The notes under the pieces: generated by a model | What the model saw: the letters and a program-made list of their open reading frames with translations, nothing else | The model's database searches: none | What the model was told of the DNA's origin: nothing | Position numbers and translations under genes: made by a program | Shown: piece by piece, positions 7,495 to 16,525 of the stretch | Layout: every line of letters begins with the position of its first letter | How positions within the stretch are numbered: position 1 is the stretch's first letter | NCBI RefSeq assembly: GCF_003612055.1 | Contig: NZ_RAWB01000001.1 | Location: 1-64,000 of the forward strand | Source: Corallococcus llansteffanensis | GTDB lineage: Bacteria > Myxococcota > Myxococcia > Myxococcales > Myxococcaceae | Length of the DNA stretch: 64,000 nt | Reading direction: 5' to 3'

Positions 7495-10485
7495 ATGTCG
7501 GCGCTCGCGGAACTGCTCGATGCCATCCGGGAAGAGACCCGCCCGGATACCTGGTCTGCCGGCATGGCCCTCGCTCGCGCGGGCGCCGTCTCGGTGCTCT
7601 CCGTCGGTGAGGAAGAGACCGTGGTGCGCGTGCGCGTCCCAGGTCGTCCCGCGCCCGTGAAGTCCGTGCTCTATCCGGAGGACGAGATCTGGGAGTGCGA
7701 CTGCCGAGGCAAGCACGACCCGTGTGAGCACGTGGTCGCGGCCGCCTTCTTCCTCCACCAGGCCGAAGGCCGCCGCGTGCCGCCCCCTGCCCGCGCAGGC
7801 CCTGCTCCGACCGCCGCGCGTCCAGGCACCGCGCCGAAGCCGGAGCGCATGGTGTACCGCTTCAAGCGCGTGGACGGAGGCCTCCAGCTGGAGCGCCTGG
7901 TGGTGCGACCGGACAACACCGCGCGCCTGCTGGCCCGCAGCCTGACGTCCCTCTTGAACAACCCCGTGGAGGCAGCGCGCATCCAGGTGGAGCCCTGCGA
8001 CCTGCTCGCGGACAAGCTGCTGGCGCAACCCACGAAGGGCGCGCTCCCCACGAGCCGGCTGGACGCCCTGCTCCACGTGCTGGAGAAGGCGCGCACCGTG
8101 CTCTTCGACGGCGTGCTGGTGTCCGTCTCGAACGAGCCCCTCCTCCCGCGCGTCACCGTGGAGGACCGTGGCGAGCAGACGGTGCTCAAGGTGGAGAAGG
8201 ATCCGCGCATCACCGAGCTGGTCAGCCCCGGCGTCGCGCTCTGCGCGGGCACGCTCTGCCGGCTGGGCGAACAGACCCTCACCGGCGCGCGGCTGGAGAA
8301 CCTGCCGCAGGAGCGCGTCTTCTCGCCGGATCAGCTGGCGGATCTGACGGGCAAGGTGCTGCCGGACTTCGCGCGGCGCATGCCGGTGGACGTGAAGAGC
8401 CGGCGGCTGCCGCCCATCGACCGGACGCTCAAGCCGCGCATCTCGCTGGAGCTCGACAAGCTCGACGCCGGGCTCTCCGTGCTGCCCACGCTGGTGTACG
8501 GCTCACCACCCACCGCGCGCATCGACAACGGGCGCATGGTGTATCTCCAGGGCGCCGCGCCCGTGCGCGACGAGGCCACCGAGACGAAGCTCATCCACCA
8601 GCTGCGGGACGAGCTGAACATGGCGCCGGGCCGGCGCGTGACGGTCCACGGCAAGGACGCGGTGCAGCTCGCGGACAAGCTGCGGCGCTGGCGCGGAGGC
8701 CTCACGGGGGACGCGGCGGGCGTGGTCAGCCCCGACGTGAAGCTCCGGCCCACGCTCACGCTGGACACGACCACCACCGAGGCCGGCGTGCCCCGCGTGG
8801 GCTTCTCGCTCGACTTCCAGGTCGAGGGCCTGGGGCTCGGCGTGACGCGCTCGGTGGACGCCGGCGCGGTGATGAAGGCCTGGGAAGAGGGACTGGGGCT
8901 GGTGCCGCTGGAGGGCGGCGGATGGGCGCCGCTTCCCACGGGCTGGCTGAAGGCCCACGGGCAGCGCGTGACGGACCTGCTCGCCGCGCGCGAGACGGAC
9001 GGGCGCATCGCGAACCACGCCATCCCCCAGCTCACCGGGCTGTGCGACGCGCTGGAGCACCCTGCCCCGCCCGGCCTGGAGCGACTCGCGCCCCTGGTGC
9101 AGGGCTTCGAGAAGCTCCCCGAGCCGCGTCTTCCAAAGGACCTCACCGCGACGCTGCGCCCCTACCAGTTGCAGGGCGTGAGCTGGCTCACCTTCCTGCG
9201 GCAGGCGGGGCTGGGAGGCGTGCTCGCGGACGACATGGGCCTGGGCAAGACGCTGCAGACCATCTGCACGCTGGGCCCGGGAACCCTCGTCGTGGCGCCC
9301 ACGAGCGTGCTGCCCAACTGGGAGGCGGAGGTGAAGCGCTTCCGTCCGTCGCTGAAGGTGGCCGTCTACCACGGCGTCGGCCGGACCCTGGATGAGACGG
9401 CCGACGTGACGCTCACCACCTACGCGCTGCTGCGCCTGGACGCGGCGATCCTGGGCGCGAAGACGTGGGACACCGTGGTGCTGGACGAGGCCCAGGCCAT
9501 CAAGAACCCGGACAGCCAGGTCGCGCGAGCGGCCTTCGAGCTGGACGCGGGCTTCCGGCTGGCGCTCAGCGGCACGCCCATCGAGAACCGGCTCGAGGAG
9601 CTGTGGAGCCTGATGCACTTCACCAACCGGGGGCTCCTGGGCGGACGCAAGGCGTTCGAGGAGCGCTGGTCCCGGCCGGTGTCGGAGAACCAGAAGGGGG
9701 CCGCCGAGCAGCTTCGCGCGCGGATCCGTCCGTTCGTGCTGCGCAGGCTCAAGCGCGACGTGGCCCCCGACCTGCCGCCGCGCACCGAGGCCGTGCGGCA
9801 CGTCACGCTCACCGAGCAGGAGCGCGCCGTCTACGACGCGGTCCACGCCGCGACGCGCGAGGAGGTGGTGTCCCAGCTCGAGGAGGGCGGCAGCGTGCTG
9901 AAGGCGCTGGAGGCCCTGCTGCGGCTGCGGCAGGCGGCCTGCCATCCCGCGCTGGTGCCGGGGCAGCAGGCGAAGACGTCCTCGAAGGTGCAGGCGCTGG
10001 TGGAGGCGCTCGGCACGGCGGCGGAGGACGGACACAAGGCGCTCGTGTTCTCGCAGTGGACGTCGATGTTGGACCTCATCGAGCCCGCGCTGAAGGAAGC
10101 GGGCATCGGGTTCATCCGGTTGGACGGCGGCACGGCGAACCGGGGCGCGGTGGCCGCGTCCTTCCAGGACGAGAAGGGCCCCCCGGTGATGCTCATCTCA
10201 CTGAAGGCCGGCGCCACGGGGCTCAACCTCACCGCGGCGGATCACGTCTTCCTGGTGGACCCCTGGTGGAACCCGTCCGTGGAGGCGCAGGCGGCGGACC
10301 GAGCGCACCGCATCGGGCAGCAGCGGCCGGTGATGGTGTACCGGATGGTGTCCCAGGGCACGGTGGAGGAGAAGATCCTCCTCCTCCAGGACAAGAAGCG
10401 CGCCCTCTTCGAAGCGGCGCTCGGCGGTGCCTCGGGAGGAGGCGCCGCCCTCACGCGAGCGGACCTCATGCAGCTGCTGAACTGA
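7495..10485 (+). CDS. SWIM zinc-finger SNF2-family DNA-dependent ATPase
   Basis: A 996-residue protein. The N-terminus carries a SWIM zinc finger of the form CxCx6CxH (C68, C70, C77, H79; [12 protein letters not shown]). A middle region of about 450 residues is typical of bacterial SNF2 proteins. The C-terminal half is a superfamily 2 motor: motif [12 protein letters not shown] near residue 580, motif II DEAQ, motif [12 protein letters not shown], then the helicase C lobe with [22 protein letters not shown] and the motif VI region [12 protein letters not shown]. Proteins of this type (HepA/RapA-like, COG0553) translocate on duplex DNA and remodel bound proteins rather than unwinding strands. 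It stands alone between a divergent and a downstream oxidoreductase gene, so its partner is unknown. Confidence 0.93.
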   Translation: MSALAELLDAIREETRPDTWSAGMALARAGAVSVLSVGEEETVVRVRVPGRPAPVKSVLYPEDEIWECDCRGKHDPCEHVVAAAFFLHQAEGRRVPPPARAGPAPTAARPGTAPKPERMVYRFKRVDGGLQLERLVVRPDNTARLLARSLTSLLNNPVEAARIQVEPCDLLADKLLAQPTKGALPTSRLDALLHVLEKARTVLFDGVLVSVSNEPLLPRVTVEDRGEQTVLKVEKDPRITELVSPGVALCAGTLCRLGEQTLTGARLENLPQERVFSPDQLADLTGKVLPDFARRMPVDVKSRRLPPIDRTLKPRISLELDKLDAGLSVLPTLVYGSPPTARIDNGRMVYLQGAAPVRDEATETKLIHQLRDELNMAPGRRVTVHGKDAVQLADKLRRWRGGLTGDAAGVVSPDVKLRPTLTLDTTTTEAGVPRVGFSLDFQVEGLGLGVTRSVDAGAVMKAWEEGLGLVPLEGGGWAPLPTGWLKAHGQRVTDLLAARETDGRIANHAIPQLTGLCDALEHPAPPGLERLAPLVQGFEKLPEPRLPKDLTATLRPYQLQGVSWLTFLRQAGLGGVLADDMGLGKTLQTICTLGPGTLVVAPTSVLPNWEAEVKRFRPSLKVAVYHGVGRTLDETADVTLTTYALLRLDAAILGAKTWDTVVLDEAQAIKNPDSQVARAAFELDAGFRLALSGTPIENRLEELWSLMHFTNRGLLGGRKAFEERWSRPVSENQKGAAEQLRARIRPFVLRRLKRDVAPDLPPRTEAVRHVTLTEQERAVYDAVHAATREEVVSQLEEGGSVLKALEALLRLRQAACHPALVPGQQAKTSSKVQALVEALGTAAEDGHKALVFSQWTSMLDLIEPALKEAGIGFIRLDGGTANRGAVAASFQDEKGPPVMLISLKAGATGLNLTAADHVFLVDPWWNPSVEAQAADRAHRIGQQRPVMVYRMVSQGTVEEKILLLQDKKRALFEAALGGASGGGAALTRADLMQLLN

Positions 10486-10610
10486 GGACCCGGAAGGCGA
10501 ACGGAGGCACGGCCGCTCGGGCACGGGCGTGAAGGAAGCCGCGCCTGACGCGCACGCCGGGAGTGCGCATCGTCTCGGGGAGTCTGGCTTCACCCGAAAG
10601 GAGTTACACC

Positions 10611-11585
10611 GTGCCCCCATCCATTCCCGACAAGATGAAAGCCGCGGCGCTCGACCAGTTTGGCGGCCCCGAGGTTCTCGGCATCAAGACCGTGTCTGTT
10701 CCCACCTGTGGTGACGACGAGCTCCTCGTCCGCGTCGAGGCCGCCGGAATCGGCGCCTGGGATTTCATGGAGCGGGAAGGACAGATGGCCGGGTTCGTTG
10801 AAGGCGGCCCGCGCTTCCCCTACGTGCCCGGCACCGACGGCGCGGGAGAGGTGGTCGCCGTGGGCAAGGCCGTGCAGGACTTCAAGGAGGGCGACCGCGT
10901 CTACGGCACCGCGTTCAACAGCGCCAAGGGCGGCTTCTACGCGCAGTACACCGTGGTGAAGGCGCGGCAGGCGGCACGGATTCCCAAGGGCCTGAAGATT
11001 GAGCAGGCAGCGGCACTCGCGGCGGATGGCATCACCGCGCTGCAGGGCCTGGAGGATCATCTCCAGCTCAAGGCAGGCCAACGCCTGATCATCTTCGGAG
11101 CCAGCGGCGGCGTGGGACACCTCGCATTGCAGTTCGCCAAGCGGCTGGGAGCCAAGGTGCTGGCGGTCGCTTCGGGCGAGGACGGGGTGGAGCTTGCCCG
11201 TCGGCTCGGCGCGGACGCGGTCGTCGAGGGCCGCCAGGGAGACGTGGACAAGGCCTGCCGTGAGTTCGCCCCGAACGGACTCGATGCCGCGCTGGTGCTG
11301 GCGAGCGGGGACACCTGCGAAGCCGCGCTCAAACACCTCCGCAAGGAAGGGCGCATCGCGCACCCGAACGGCGTGATGCCTCCCCCGAAAGGCCCCGAGG
11401 GCGTCAAGCTCATCACCTACGATGGCAACGCCCACCCGGAAGTCCTGCAGCGGCTCAACAACCTCGTCGAAGCGGGCCCCTTCCATCTGGAGATCGGTCG
11501 CATCTACGCGATGGAGGAGGCCGCCAAGGCACAGCAGGAGGTGCTCAAACACCACCTGGGCAAGTTCGCGATGCGGATCAACTGA
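10611..11585 (+). CDS. Zinc-independent MDR oxidoreductase (quinone oxidoreductase-like)
   Basis: A 324-residue medium-chain dehydrogenase/reductase. The N-terminal GroES-like domain has YVPGTDGAGEVVAVG, and the Rossmann domain has IIFGASGGVGHLALQFAKRLGA. The cysteines and histidines that bind zinc in classical alcohol dehydrogenases are absent, which points to the quinone oxidoreductase/zeta-crystallin group using NADPH. The start is a GTG at 10611 with an excellent ribosome site (AAAGGAG, 7 bases upstream); an upstream ATG at 10563 in the same frame is less likely. It appears to be a single-gene unit ended by a hairpin at 11612. Confidence 0.88.
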   Translation: MPPSIPDKMKAAALDQFGGPEVLGIKTVSVPTCGDDELLVRVEAAGIGAWDFMEREGQMAGFVEGGPRFPYVPGTDGAGEVVAVGKAVQDFKEGDRVYGTAFNSAKGGFYAQYTVVKARQAARIPKGLKIEQAAALAADGITALQGLEDHLQLKAGQRLIIFGASGGVGHLALQFAKRLGAKVLAVASGEDGVELARRLGADAVVEGRQGDVDKACREFAPNGLDAALVLASGDTCEAALKHLRKEGRIAHPNGVMPPPKGPEGVKLITYDGNAHPEVLQRLNNLVEAGPFHLEIGRIYAMEEAAKAQQEVLKHHLGKFAMRIN

Positions 11586-11611
11586 CGACCGCGAAGGCCC
11601 TCCCCAGCGAT

Positions 11612-11631
11612 GCCCCCGGACGCCCGGGGGC
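11612..11631 (+). terminator. Terminator hairpin after the MDR gene
   Basis: An 8-bp perfect stem GCCCCCGG/CCGGGGGC with a 4-base loop lies 26 bases after the stop codon. There is no T-run. Confidence 0.55.
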
Positions 11632-11701
11632 GTCATGGGTGCGCGAGCACTGCAATCTAGGCGAGACTGGTTCACCCTGCCCCACCCACTTCAGGTGAAC
11701 C

Positions 11702-13114
11702 ATGCCCTCCCTCACCGCATTGCTCGCGGCGCTTGCCCTCGCCGGAGCACCTCCCGCTCCCGATGAAGCCACGATGTGGAAAGCCGCCTTCGCATTGGAA
11801 GGCTCCACCCCGGCGCCCCGGGCCGCCGCGGAGTCCGTGCTGCTCCAGGGTGGAGCCACTGCGTATGGCGTGCTGTCGAAGCTGGCGCGAGTCGGAGGAC
11901 GGGCGCAGGTGATGGCCGCCGCGGGCCCGCTCCCCACCTGTGTGGAGATGATGCACTACCGCTCCATGGCGATGATGAGGGGCTCGAACGGGCCCCGGCT
12001 TCCCGGAATGGCCGCGGAGCTCGCGGGGCGCCTGCTGATGAAGGACGACGCCTTGCGGCGACGGGTCCAGACGTCAGAGGACCCTTTCGATCGGGGCCTC
12101 GCGCTGGCGGCGGTGACGCGGTCGCCCGAGCTCCAGGTGCAAGCCCTGGCGGCGATGCGCAAGGAGCCAGAGCCGTGGCTGCGGATGTGGGCAGGCTCCT
12201 TGGCGAACTGCTTCACGCGCACGGCGGAGAAGCGCGGCGATGGCTCGGTGGAGGCGCTGCGCGTCGAGGCAAAGTACCTGGCCGAACAGGCCGAGGACGT
12301 GCGAGCCCCCCTGCGGTGCGTGGAGCCCGCCGAGTTGGAGCCGACCCTGGTGGACGAGCTGGCCACGGAGCAATCCACGGCCGGGGGCTGGTCGTCCTCC
12401 GGGGAGGTGATGCAGGTGAATGTGCAGCGTGCGAACGGCGACGAGGTCTCGCTGAGCCCGGCGTGTGCATTGGCGGCCTATGACGCCCTGGTGACCCGGG
12501 GGAAGCATGTCGATTCGCTGGTGCAACCCGTGGCCACGCACCTGCAAAGTGATTGGCGCCTGCGGCAGGCCGCGGGGCAACGGGCGGCGCGCGACCTGGA
12601 GCACCTCCCGGAGTTCAAGCGCAACCGTGCAGCGGCGGAGCTGGTCAACGCGGGCCACGACGTGCCGCTGAAGGTGACCTGGAAGGAAGAGAGGGGCTAC
12701 TGGAGCCGCGAGGAAGTCGAGGCCGCCATGCGCCAGGGAAATCCAGACGCGAAGGCCGCCCTCGACCGGCTGCTGTTCTGCCGGAACAGCAGCGGACAGA
12801 ACGAGATGTCGCTGCTGGGGTATCTGGGGACGAAGAAGGCGGCGGAGACAGCGTATGCGATTGCGCAGCGTTGCCCTGACGCGCAGGCGGCCGCCACCGC
12901 GGCGCTGGTGCGCCTGAAGGATCCGCGAGCGGCGAAGTTCCTGCCCCAGGCGCTGGAACAGTGGGGCTCCGACCAGGAGGCGCTGAGGCGCGCACTGCTG
13001 GATGCGTACACCCCGAAGCTGGGCCAGCAACTGCTCGCCCTGGAGGCCAAGGGCCTCCAGCAGGCCAGGGAGATGGTGAAGCTGTTGAAGTCCGCCGGGG
13101 TGATGAAGCAATAG
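11702..13114 (+). CDS. Exported protein of unknown function
   Basis: A 470-residue protein with a short signal peptide (PSLTALLAALALAGA). No known catalytic motif was recognised. The sequence is helical and Ala/Leu/Arg-rich with pieces like LALAAVTRSPELQVQALAAM, VRLKDPRAAKFLPQAL and LRRALLDAYTPKLGQQLLAL that resemble HEAT-like alpha-solenoid repeats, so a repeat scaffold in the periplasm is a guess. The ATG is preceded by AGGTGAACC. It is convergent with the small zinc-ribbon gene, 9 bases away. Confidence 0.75.
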   Translation: MPSLTALLAALALAGAPPAPDEATMWKAAFALEGSTPAPRAAAESVLLQGGATAYGVLSKLARVGGRAQVMAAAGPLPTCVEMMHYRSMAMMRGSNGPRLPGMAAELAGRLLMKDDALRRRVQTSEDPFDRGLALAAVTRSPELQVQALAAMRKEPEPWLRMWAGSLANCFTRTAEKRGDGSVEALRVEAKYLAEQAEDVRAPLRCVEPAELEPTLVDELATEQSTAGGWSSSGEVMQVNVQRANGDEVSLSPACALAAYDALVTRGKHVDSLVQPVATHLQSDWRLRQAAGQRAARDLEHLPEFKRNRAAAELVNAGHDVPLKVTWKEERGYWSREEVEAAMRQGNPDAKAALDRLLFCRNSSGQNEMSLLGYLGTKKAAETAYAIAQRCPDAQAAATAALVRLKDPRAAKFLPQALEQWGSDQEALRRALLDAYTPKLGQQLLALEAKGLQQAREMVKLLKSAGVMKQ

Positions 13115-13123
13115 CTCCGGCCC

Positions 13124-13429
13124 TCAGTGCGGTCCGGCGTCCTCCGCGGCGGGGGTGAGCATCCGGACCGCCACGGAGCGGCACTCGGCGCACGCCACCC
13201 CGGTGCGCTCCCAGTGCACCTGAGCCTCCAGCTCGCTGGGGTCCTCGGATCCGGCCTCCAGCCGCTGGACGAGCTCCGCGAGCGCATCCCCGCGTCCGCC
13301 GTCCACTTCAGAGGAAGGGTCGAGCAGGTCCTGCTCCCCTTCCAGCACCAGGCTGAAGCGGTAATACACCTCGTGGGGAGCCAGGACGCGCTGACATGCC
13401 GCACAGGTTCTCGTTTGCGGACCCGTCAT
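13124..13429 (-). CDS. Small protein with two CxxC motifs
   Basis: A 101-residue protein with an N-terminal CAAC and a C-terminal CAEC, a pairing that would form a zinc ribbon. Between them lies an acidic segment. The codon use is normal for this genome, and the gene fills the gap before the accessory region. The function is unknown; zinc binding is inferred from the cysteines. Confidence 0.6.
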   Translation of the reverse strand: MTGPQTRTCAACQRVLAPHEVYYRFSLVLEGEQDLLDPSSEVDGGRGDALAELVQRLEAGSEDPSELEAQVHWERTGVACAECRSVAVRMLTPAAEDAGPH

Positions 13430-13529
13430 GCCCCGGATCGTAACCAGGAACGCGCACGGTCGCCCCTACAACCGTTCAGTGCGGCCCTGCGGGATTCGAT
13501 GTGCAGTGCACTTGACACTCCAGCCATCC

Positions 13530-13735
13530 CTTCCCATCGGTGCAGCAGCTCTTCTCGGCGCTGCTGCTGGGGCACTCGCTATTCCTTGTTCCCGAGACAG
13601 CGCGCCGTGATGGCCGGCTGCTCGCGGAGTTCTTCATCCGCCACGGGTACATGGGGTCCAGGACTGCCGCATCCTGACCTGGTGCAGCGGCGTGAAGACG
13701 GGGTCGAGTTCGCCCGCCCTACCCGGAGCTGTCGG
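13530..13735 (+). pseudogene. Remnant of a SyrC-like alpha/beta hydrolase (Cys nucleophile)
   Basis: No intact frame exists here, but bases 13656-13703 read VQDCRILTWCSGVKTG and, after a one-base shift, VEFAR, then after another shift YPEL. This matches the nucleophile-elbow region CRMVTWCSGAKVGIEFFRRRP of the intact hydrolase at 17972-18958, at DNA as well as protein level. Upstream, a short open stretch (VQQLFSALLL... RLLAEFFIRHG) could be the preceding strands and helix of the same fold. The gene is broken by at least two frameshifts within about 20 bases and runs straight into the cyclase remnant. The left limit is approximate. Confidence 0.6.
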
Positions 13736-14270
13736 ACCCGAAGACTGGCGCCAGGCTCGACCATGAGGCCTTCCGCCTCAAGTACCAGCACCAGGCGGAG
13801 TTCTACCTGGGCCCCATCGAGATGGACTGTAATACCGGCACCTATCTCGACAGTCCCTTCTATCGCCATCCCGGGGCCGCGGACATCGCCAGGGTGGCCC
13901 TGGAGCGCGTCGCGAGCCTGTCAGGAGCCGTCCTCACCGCCCAGGTTCCGGCCTCGCGTGCCATCGACCTCCAGCCCCCGAGTCCAGCCTCCAGGGCAAG
14001 GCGGTGCTTGTGCAGACGTCCCGGGACACCCGGTGGACCACCCCTGACTCCTACAAGTCCGGTCCCTCCCTGCCGCCTGCCTCCATCGAACTCCTGCTGC
14101 GCGCCAGGCCTGCGCTCGTCGGCGTGGACTTCTGGGGCGTGGATGACACCAGCGACCCCGCCCGCCCGCGCACACGCGGCTGCTCGGGGCCGGCATCCCC
14201 ATCGTCGAGCGTCTCAGCAACCTCCGCTCCCTTCCCCGTGAGGGAATTCGCTGAGCTGGATGGAGAATAA
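13725..14270 (+). pseudogene. Cyclase-family (kynurenine formamidase-like) pseudogene
   Basis: Pieces of a PF04199 cyclase-family protein are readable in successive frames. The order is: DPKTGARLDHEAF; FYLGPIEMDCNTGTYLDSPF with the metal-site-like TYLDSPFYRHP; ALERVASLSG; then, after a shift near 13978, GKAVLVQTSRDTRW and ALVGVDFWGVDDTSDPARP; then, after a shift near 14165, TRLLGAGIPIVERLSNLRSLP; and finally PFPVREFAEL. At least two frameshifts and a probable internal deletion near the end make it non-functional. The homologous intact enzymes hydrolyse amides or cyclic substrates using a bound metal. It has the same orientation as the halogenase cassette and lies 380 bases before it. Confidence 0.72.
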
Positions 14271-14651
14271 TCCACCAGGTGTGCCAGCCATGGCCGGAGC
14301 GTCCGCGAGGCCGGCCCGCCCAGAAGCCAGCGCTGACCATTCAAGACATGACGGAGCTTCAAATAGTGGACATCGCTGGATATAAGGGATAGAACGCATT
14401 GACAGCGAATCCACTGACAGTATAGAGGCGCCAAGGTGAACTGCGGTCCCTGAGTCCGCATTCTTCACAACATCACCCCACGCCTCCCGTCGCATTGCAG
14501 AGCAGTCGGTCGAAGGCCTCGCGGCATCGCAGCGCGATGTGCTCTCCGTCCCGGCTACGCGAACGGAACTCGTCAGCCCAGTCAATCACAGCAGTATCCG
14601 TACCGGCATTGCCGTTCCAGACTCAAAACACACGCCTGCGGGAGATACGAC
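14271..14651 (+). other. Leader and promoter region of the halogenase cassette
   Basis: This 381-base stretch has no gene. Its central part (about 14330-14430) is visibly more AT-rich than its surroundings and holds a promoter candidate at 14399. No riboswitch or tRNA was recognised. Confidence 0.5.
14399..14426 (+). promoter_or_regulatory. Sigma-70-type promoter candidate for the cassette
   Basis: A perfect -35 box TTGACA (14399-14404) is followed after 16 bases by TATAGA (14421-14426), one mismatch from consensus. This is the best-looking housekeeping promoter seen in the window. It would give a leader of about 215-220 bases before the A-T gene. Confidence 0.6.
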
Positions 14652-16472
14652 ATGCATCAGTCCTGGTCTGGCCAATGCATCCACGAAATCTTTGAGGCCC
14701 AGGCGCGCCGCTCTCCTGACGCCGTGGCCATCAGTCTCGGGAGCGAGAGCTATACCTATTCGCAGCTCAATGCCCGGGCGAACCGTATCGCCCATCGGCT
14801 CCGGGCGATGGGGGCCGGCCCCGAGATGCTGGTCGGCCTCTGCCTTGAGCGCTCCCTCGACCTGGTGTGCGGGCTCATCGGAATCCTGAAGGCTGGCGCG
14901 GCGTACGTCCCCCTGGATCCCGCCTATCCCGACGAGCGGCTCGCCCTGCTGCTGGAGGACAGCGAGGCCTCGCTCATCGTGACGCGCAGTGCATTCGCGG
15001 TCCGGCTGCAGCGCCAGCCGGAGCAACTCCTCTGCCTGGACCAGGACGGTGGCCTCACGGGCGCGCCCGAAACGGACCTGCCTCGCGGCGCCACGCCCAG
15101 CAACCCCGCCTACGTCATCTATACCTCGGGCTCGACGGGCCGCCCCAAGGGCGTCCTCGTGGAGCACCGGCACGTGGTGCGGCTCTTCGAGTCCTCGCAC
15201 TCCGCCTTCGGCTTCGACCACACCGATGTGTGGACCCTCTTCCACTCATTCGGCTTTGACTTCTCCGTCTGGGAGATGTGGGGAGCCCTCCTGTATGGCG
15301 GCCAGCTCGTCGTGGTACCACAAGAGGTTGCCCGCTCGCCGCACGCCTTCTACGACCTGCTGGCGGATGCCAGGGTCACCGTGCTCAGCCAGACGCCGTC
15401 CGCGTTTCTGCAGCTCTCCCGGGAGGAGGAGGGCCGGCGCAATGACAGGCCACTGTCGCTGCGTTTGATCATCTTCGGAGGCGAGGCGCTATCCCCTGCT
15501 TCGCTCCGCGGTTGGATGGAGCGCCATGGAGACGAGCGGCCGCGGCTCATCAACGGCTATGGCATCACGGAGACAACCGTCTTCGTCACTTTCCGTCCCA
15601 TCACCCGTTCCGACCTCGAGATGCAGGCCCCCGTCGGAGAGACGCCCATCGGCGTGCCCATCGCCGACCTCACGGTGCAACTGCTGGACGAGCGAGGAAC
15701 TCCGGTTCCCCGGGGAACGCCCGGTGAGATCCATGTCGGCGGCGCGGGCGTGGCCCGCGGCTACCTCCGCCGCCCGGAACTGAACCGGCAGCGCTTCCTC
15801 GAAAGCCACGGCTCCCGGCTGTACCGCTCTGGCGACCTCGCCATCCAACGGGATGACGGCCTGTGGTACCTCGGCCGCGTCGACGAACAGATTAAGATCC
15901 GCGGCTTCCGCATCGAGCCGGGCGAGGTGGAGAACCACCTTCGCCGGCACCCCGCGCTCGCCGACGTGGCCATTGTCGGGCACGACTTCGGGGCCGGCGA
16001 CAAGCGACTGGTGGCCTACATCGTCCCAGGCGCGGGCCATGGCGGTTGTGCCGACACGCTCACCCAGGAGCTCAAGCAGCTCTCGGACCGGGGGCTCCCT
16101 GAGCACATGCGGCCATCCATGTACATCCCGCTGCAGGCCATGCCACTCAACGCGAACGGGAAGATGGATCGCCGCGCCCTGCCCCCGCCCGCGGAGGCGG
16201 CGCAAGAGGCTTCCACCAACGTCCCAGCCGCGACGGTGGAGGAAACCCTGCAGCAGGTCTGGCGCAAGGTGCTTCGCAACCAGACCGTCGGCGTCGACGA
16301 TGACTTCTTCGACATGGGAGGGACGTCCGTCGCCGCCATCAATGTCCTGCTCTACATCCGAGACGAGCTGGGACATGACCTGGACATGGCCGTGTGGGCG
16401 GAAGGGGCCACCGTCCGCCACTTCGCCGAGTTCCTTGCGAAGCAAGCCGCGACCGGCCAGTCCGCGGCGTAG
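14652..16472 (+). CDS. Stand-alone NRPS adenylation-thiolation didomain (SyrB1-like)
   Basis: A 606-residue A-T protein with no condensation domain. Adenylation motifs run in order: LKAGAAYVPLDPAYP, YTSGSTGRPKG, FDFSVWEMW, NGYGITETT, YRSGDL, GRVDEQIKIRGFRIEPGEVE, and A10 NANGKMDRRALP with the catalytic Lys. The carrier domain has FFDMGGTSVAA with Ser559 for phosphopantetheine. By alignment to GrsA the specificity residues read D-F-W-S-I-G-G-V-F-K, seven of ten equal to the known threonine code (DFWNIGMVHK). Immediately followed by a SyrB2-type halogenase, it fits SyrB1, which loads Thr onto its own carrier for chlorination. The ATG at 14652 has GGGAG 7 bases upstream. Threonine specificity is inferred; another small amino acid is possible. 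Confidence 0.93.
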   Translation: MHQSWSGQCIHEIFEAQARRSPDAVAISLGSESYTYSQLNARANRIAHRLRAMGAGPEMLVGLCLERSLDLVCGLIGILKAGAAYVPLDPAYPDERLALLLEDSEASLIVTRSAFAVRLQRQPEQLLCLDQDGGLTGAPETDLPRGATPSNPAYVIYTSGSTGRPKGVLVEHRHVVRLFESSHSAFGFDHTDVWTLFHSFGFDFSVWEMWGALLYGGQLVVVPQEVARSPHAFYDLLADARVTVLSQTPSAFLQLSREEEGRRNDRPLSLRLIIFGGEALSPASLRGWMERHGDERPRLINGYGITETTVFVTFRPITRSDLEMQAPVGETPIGVPIADLTVQLLDERGTPVPRGTPGEIHVGGAGVARGYLRRPELNRQRFLESHGSRLYRSGDLAIQRDDGLWYLGRVDEQIKIRGFRIEPGEVENHLRRHPALADVAIVGHDFGAGDKRLVAYIVPGAGHGGCADTLTQELKQLSDRGLPEHMRPSMYIPLQAMPLNANGKMDRRALPPPAEAAQEASTNVPAATVEETLQQVWRKVLRNQTVGVDDDFFDMGGTSVAAINVLLYIRDELGHDLDMAVWAEGATVRHFAEFLAKQAATGQSAA

Positions 16473-16525
16473 ACAATTGAGTCCTCCGGGAGTTGCCTCG
16501 CGGAACGATTGATTCGGGAGCAATC

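Noticed and set aside
4902-7610. 902-codon plus-strand frame
   Set aside because: It covers the UbiA fusion, a terminator and the cytochrome gene on the other strand; no domain is visible.
13430-13450. Possible duplicate of the tRNA-Leu 3' part as an attachment site
   Set aside because: Only GGATCG-AACC-GGA-like similarity over about 15 bases with a gap; too short and imperfect to call an att repeat.
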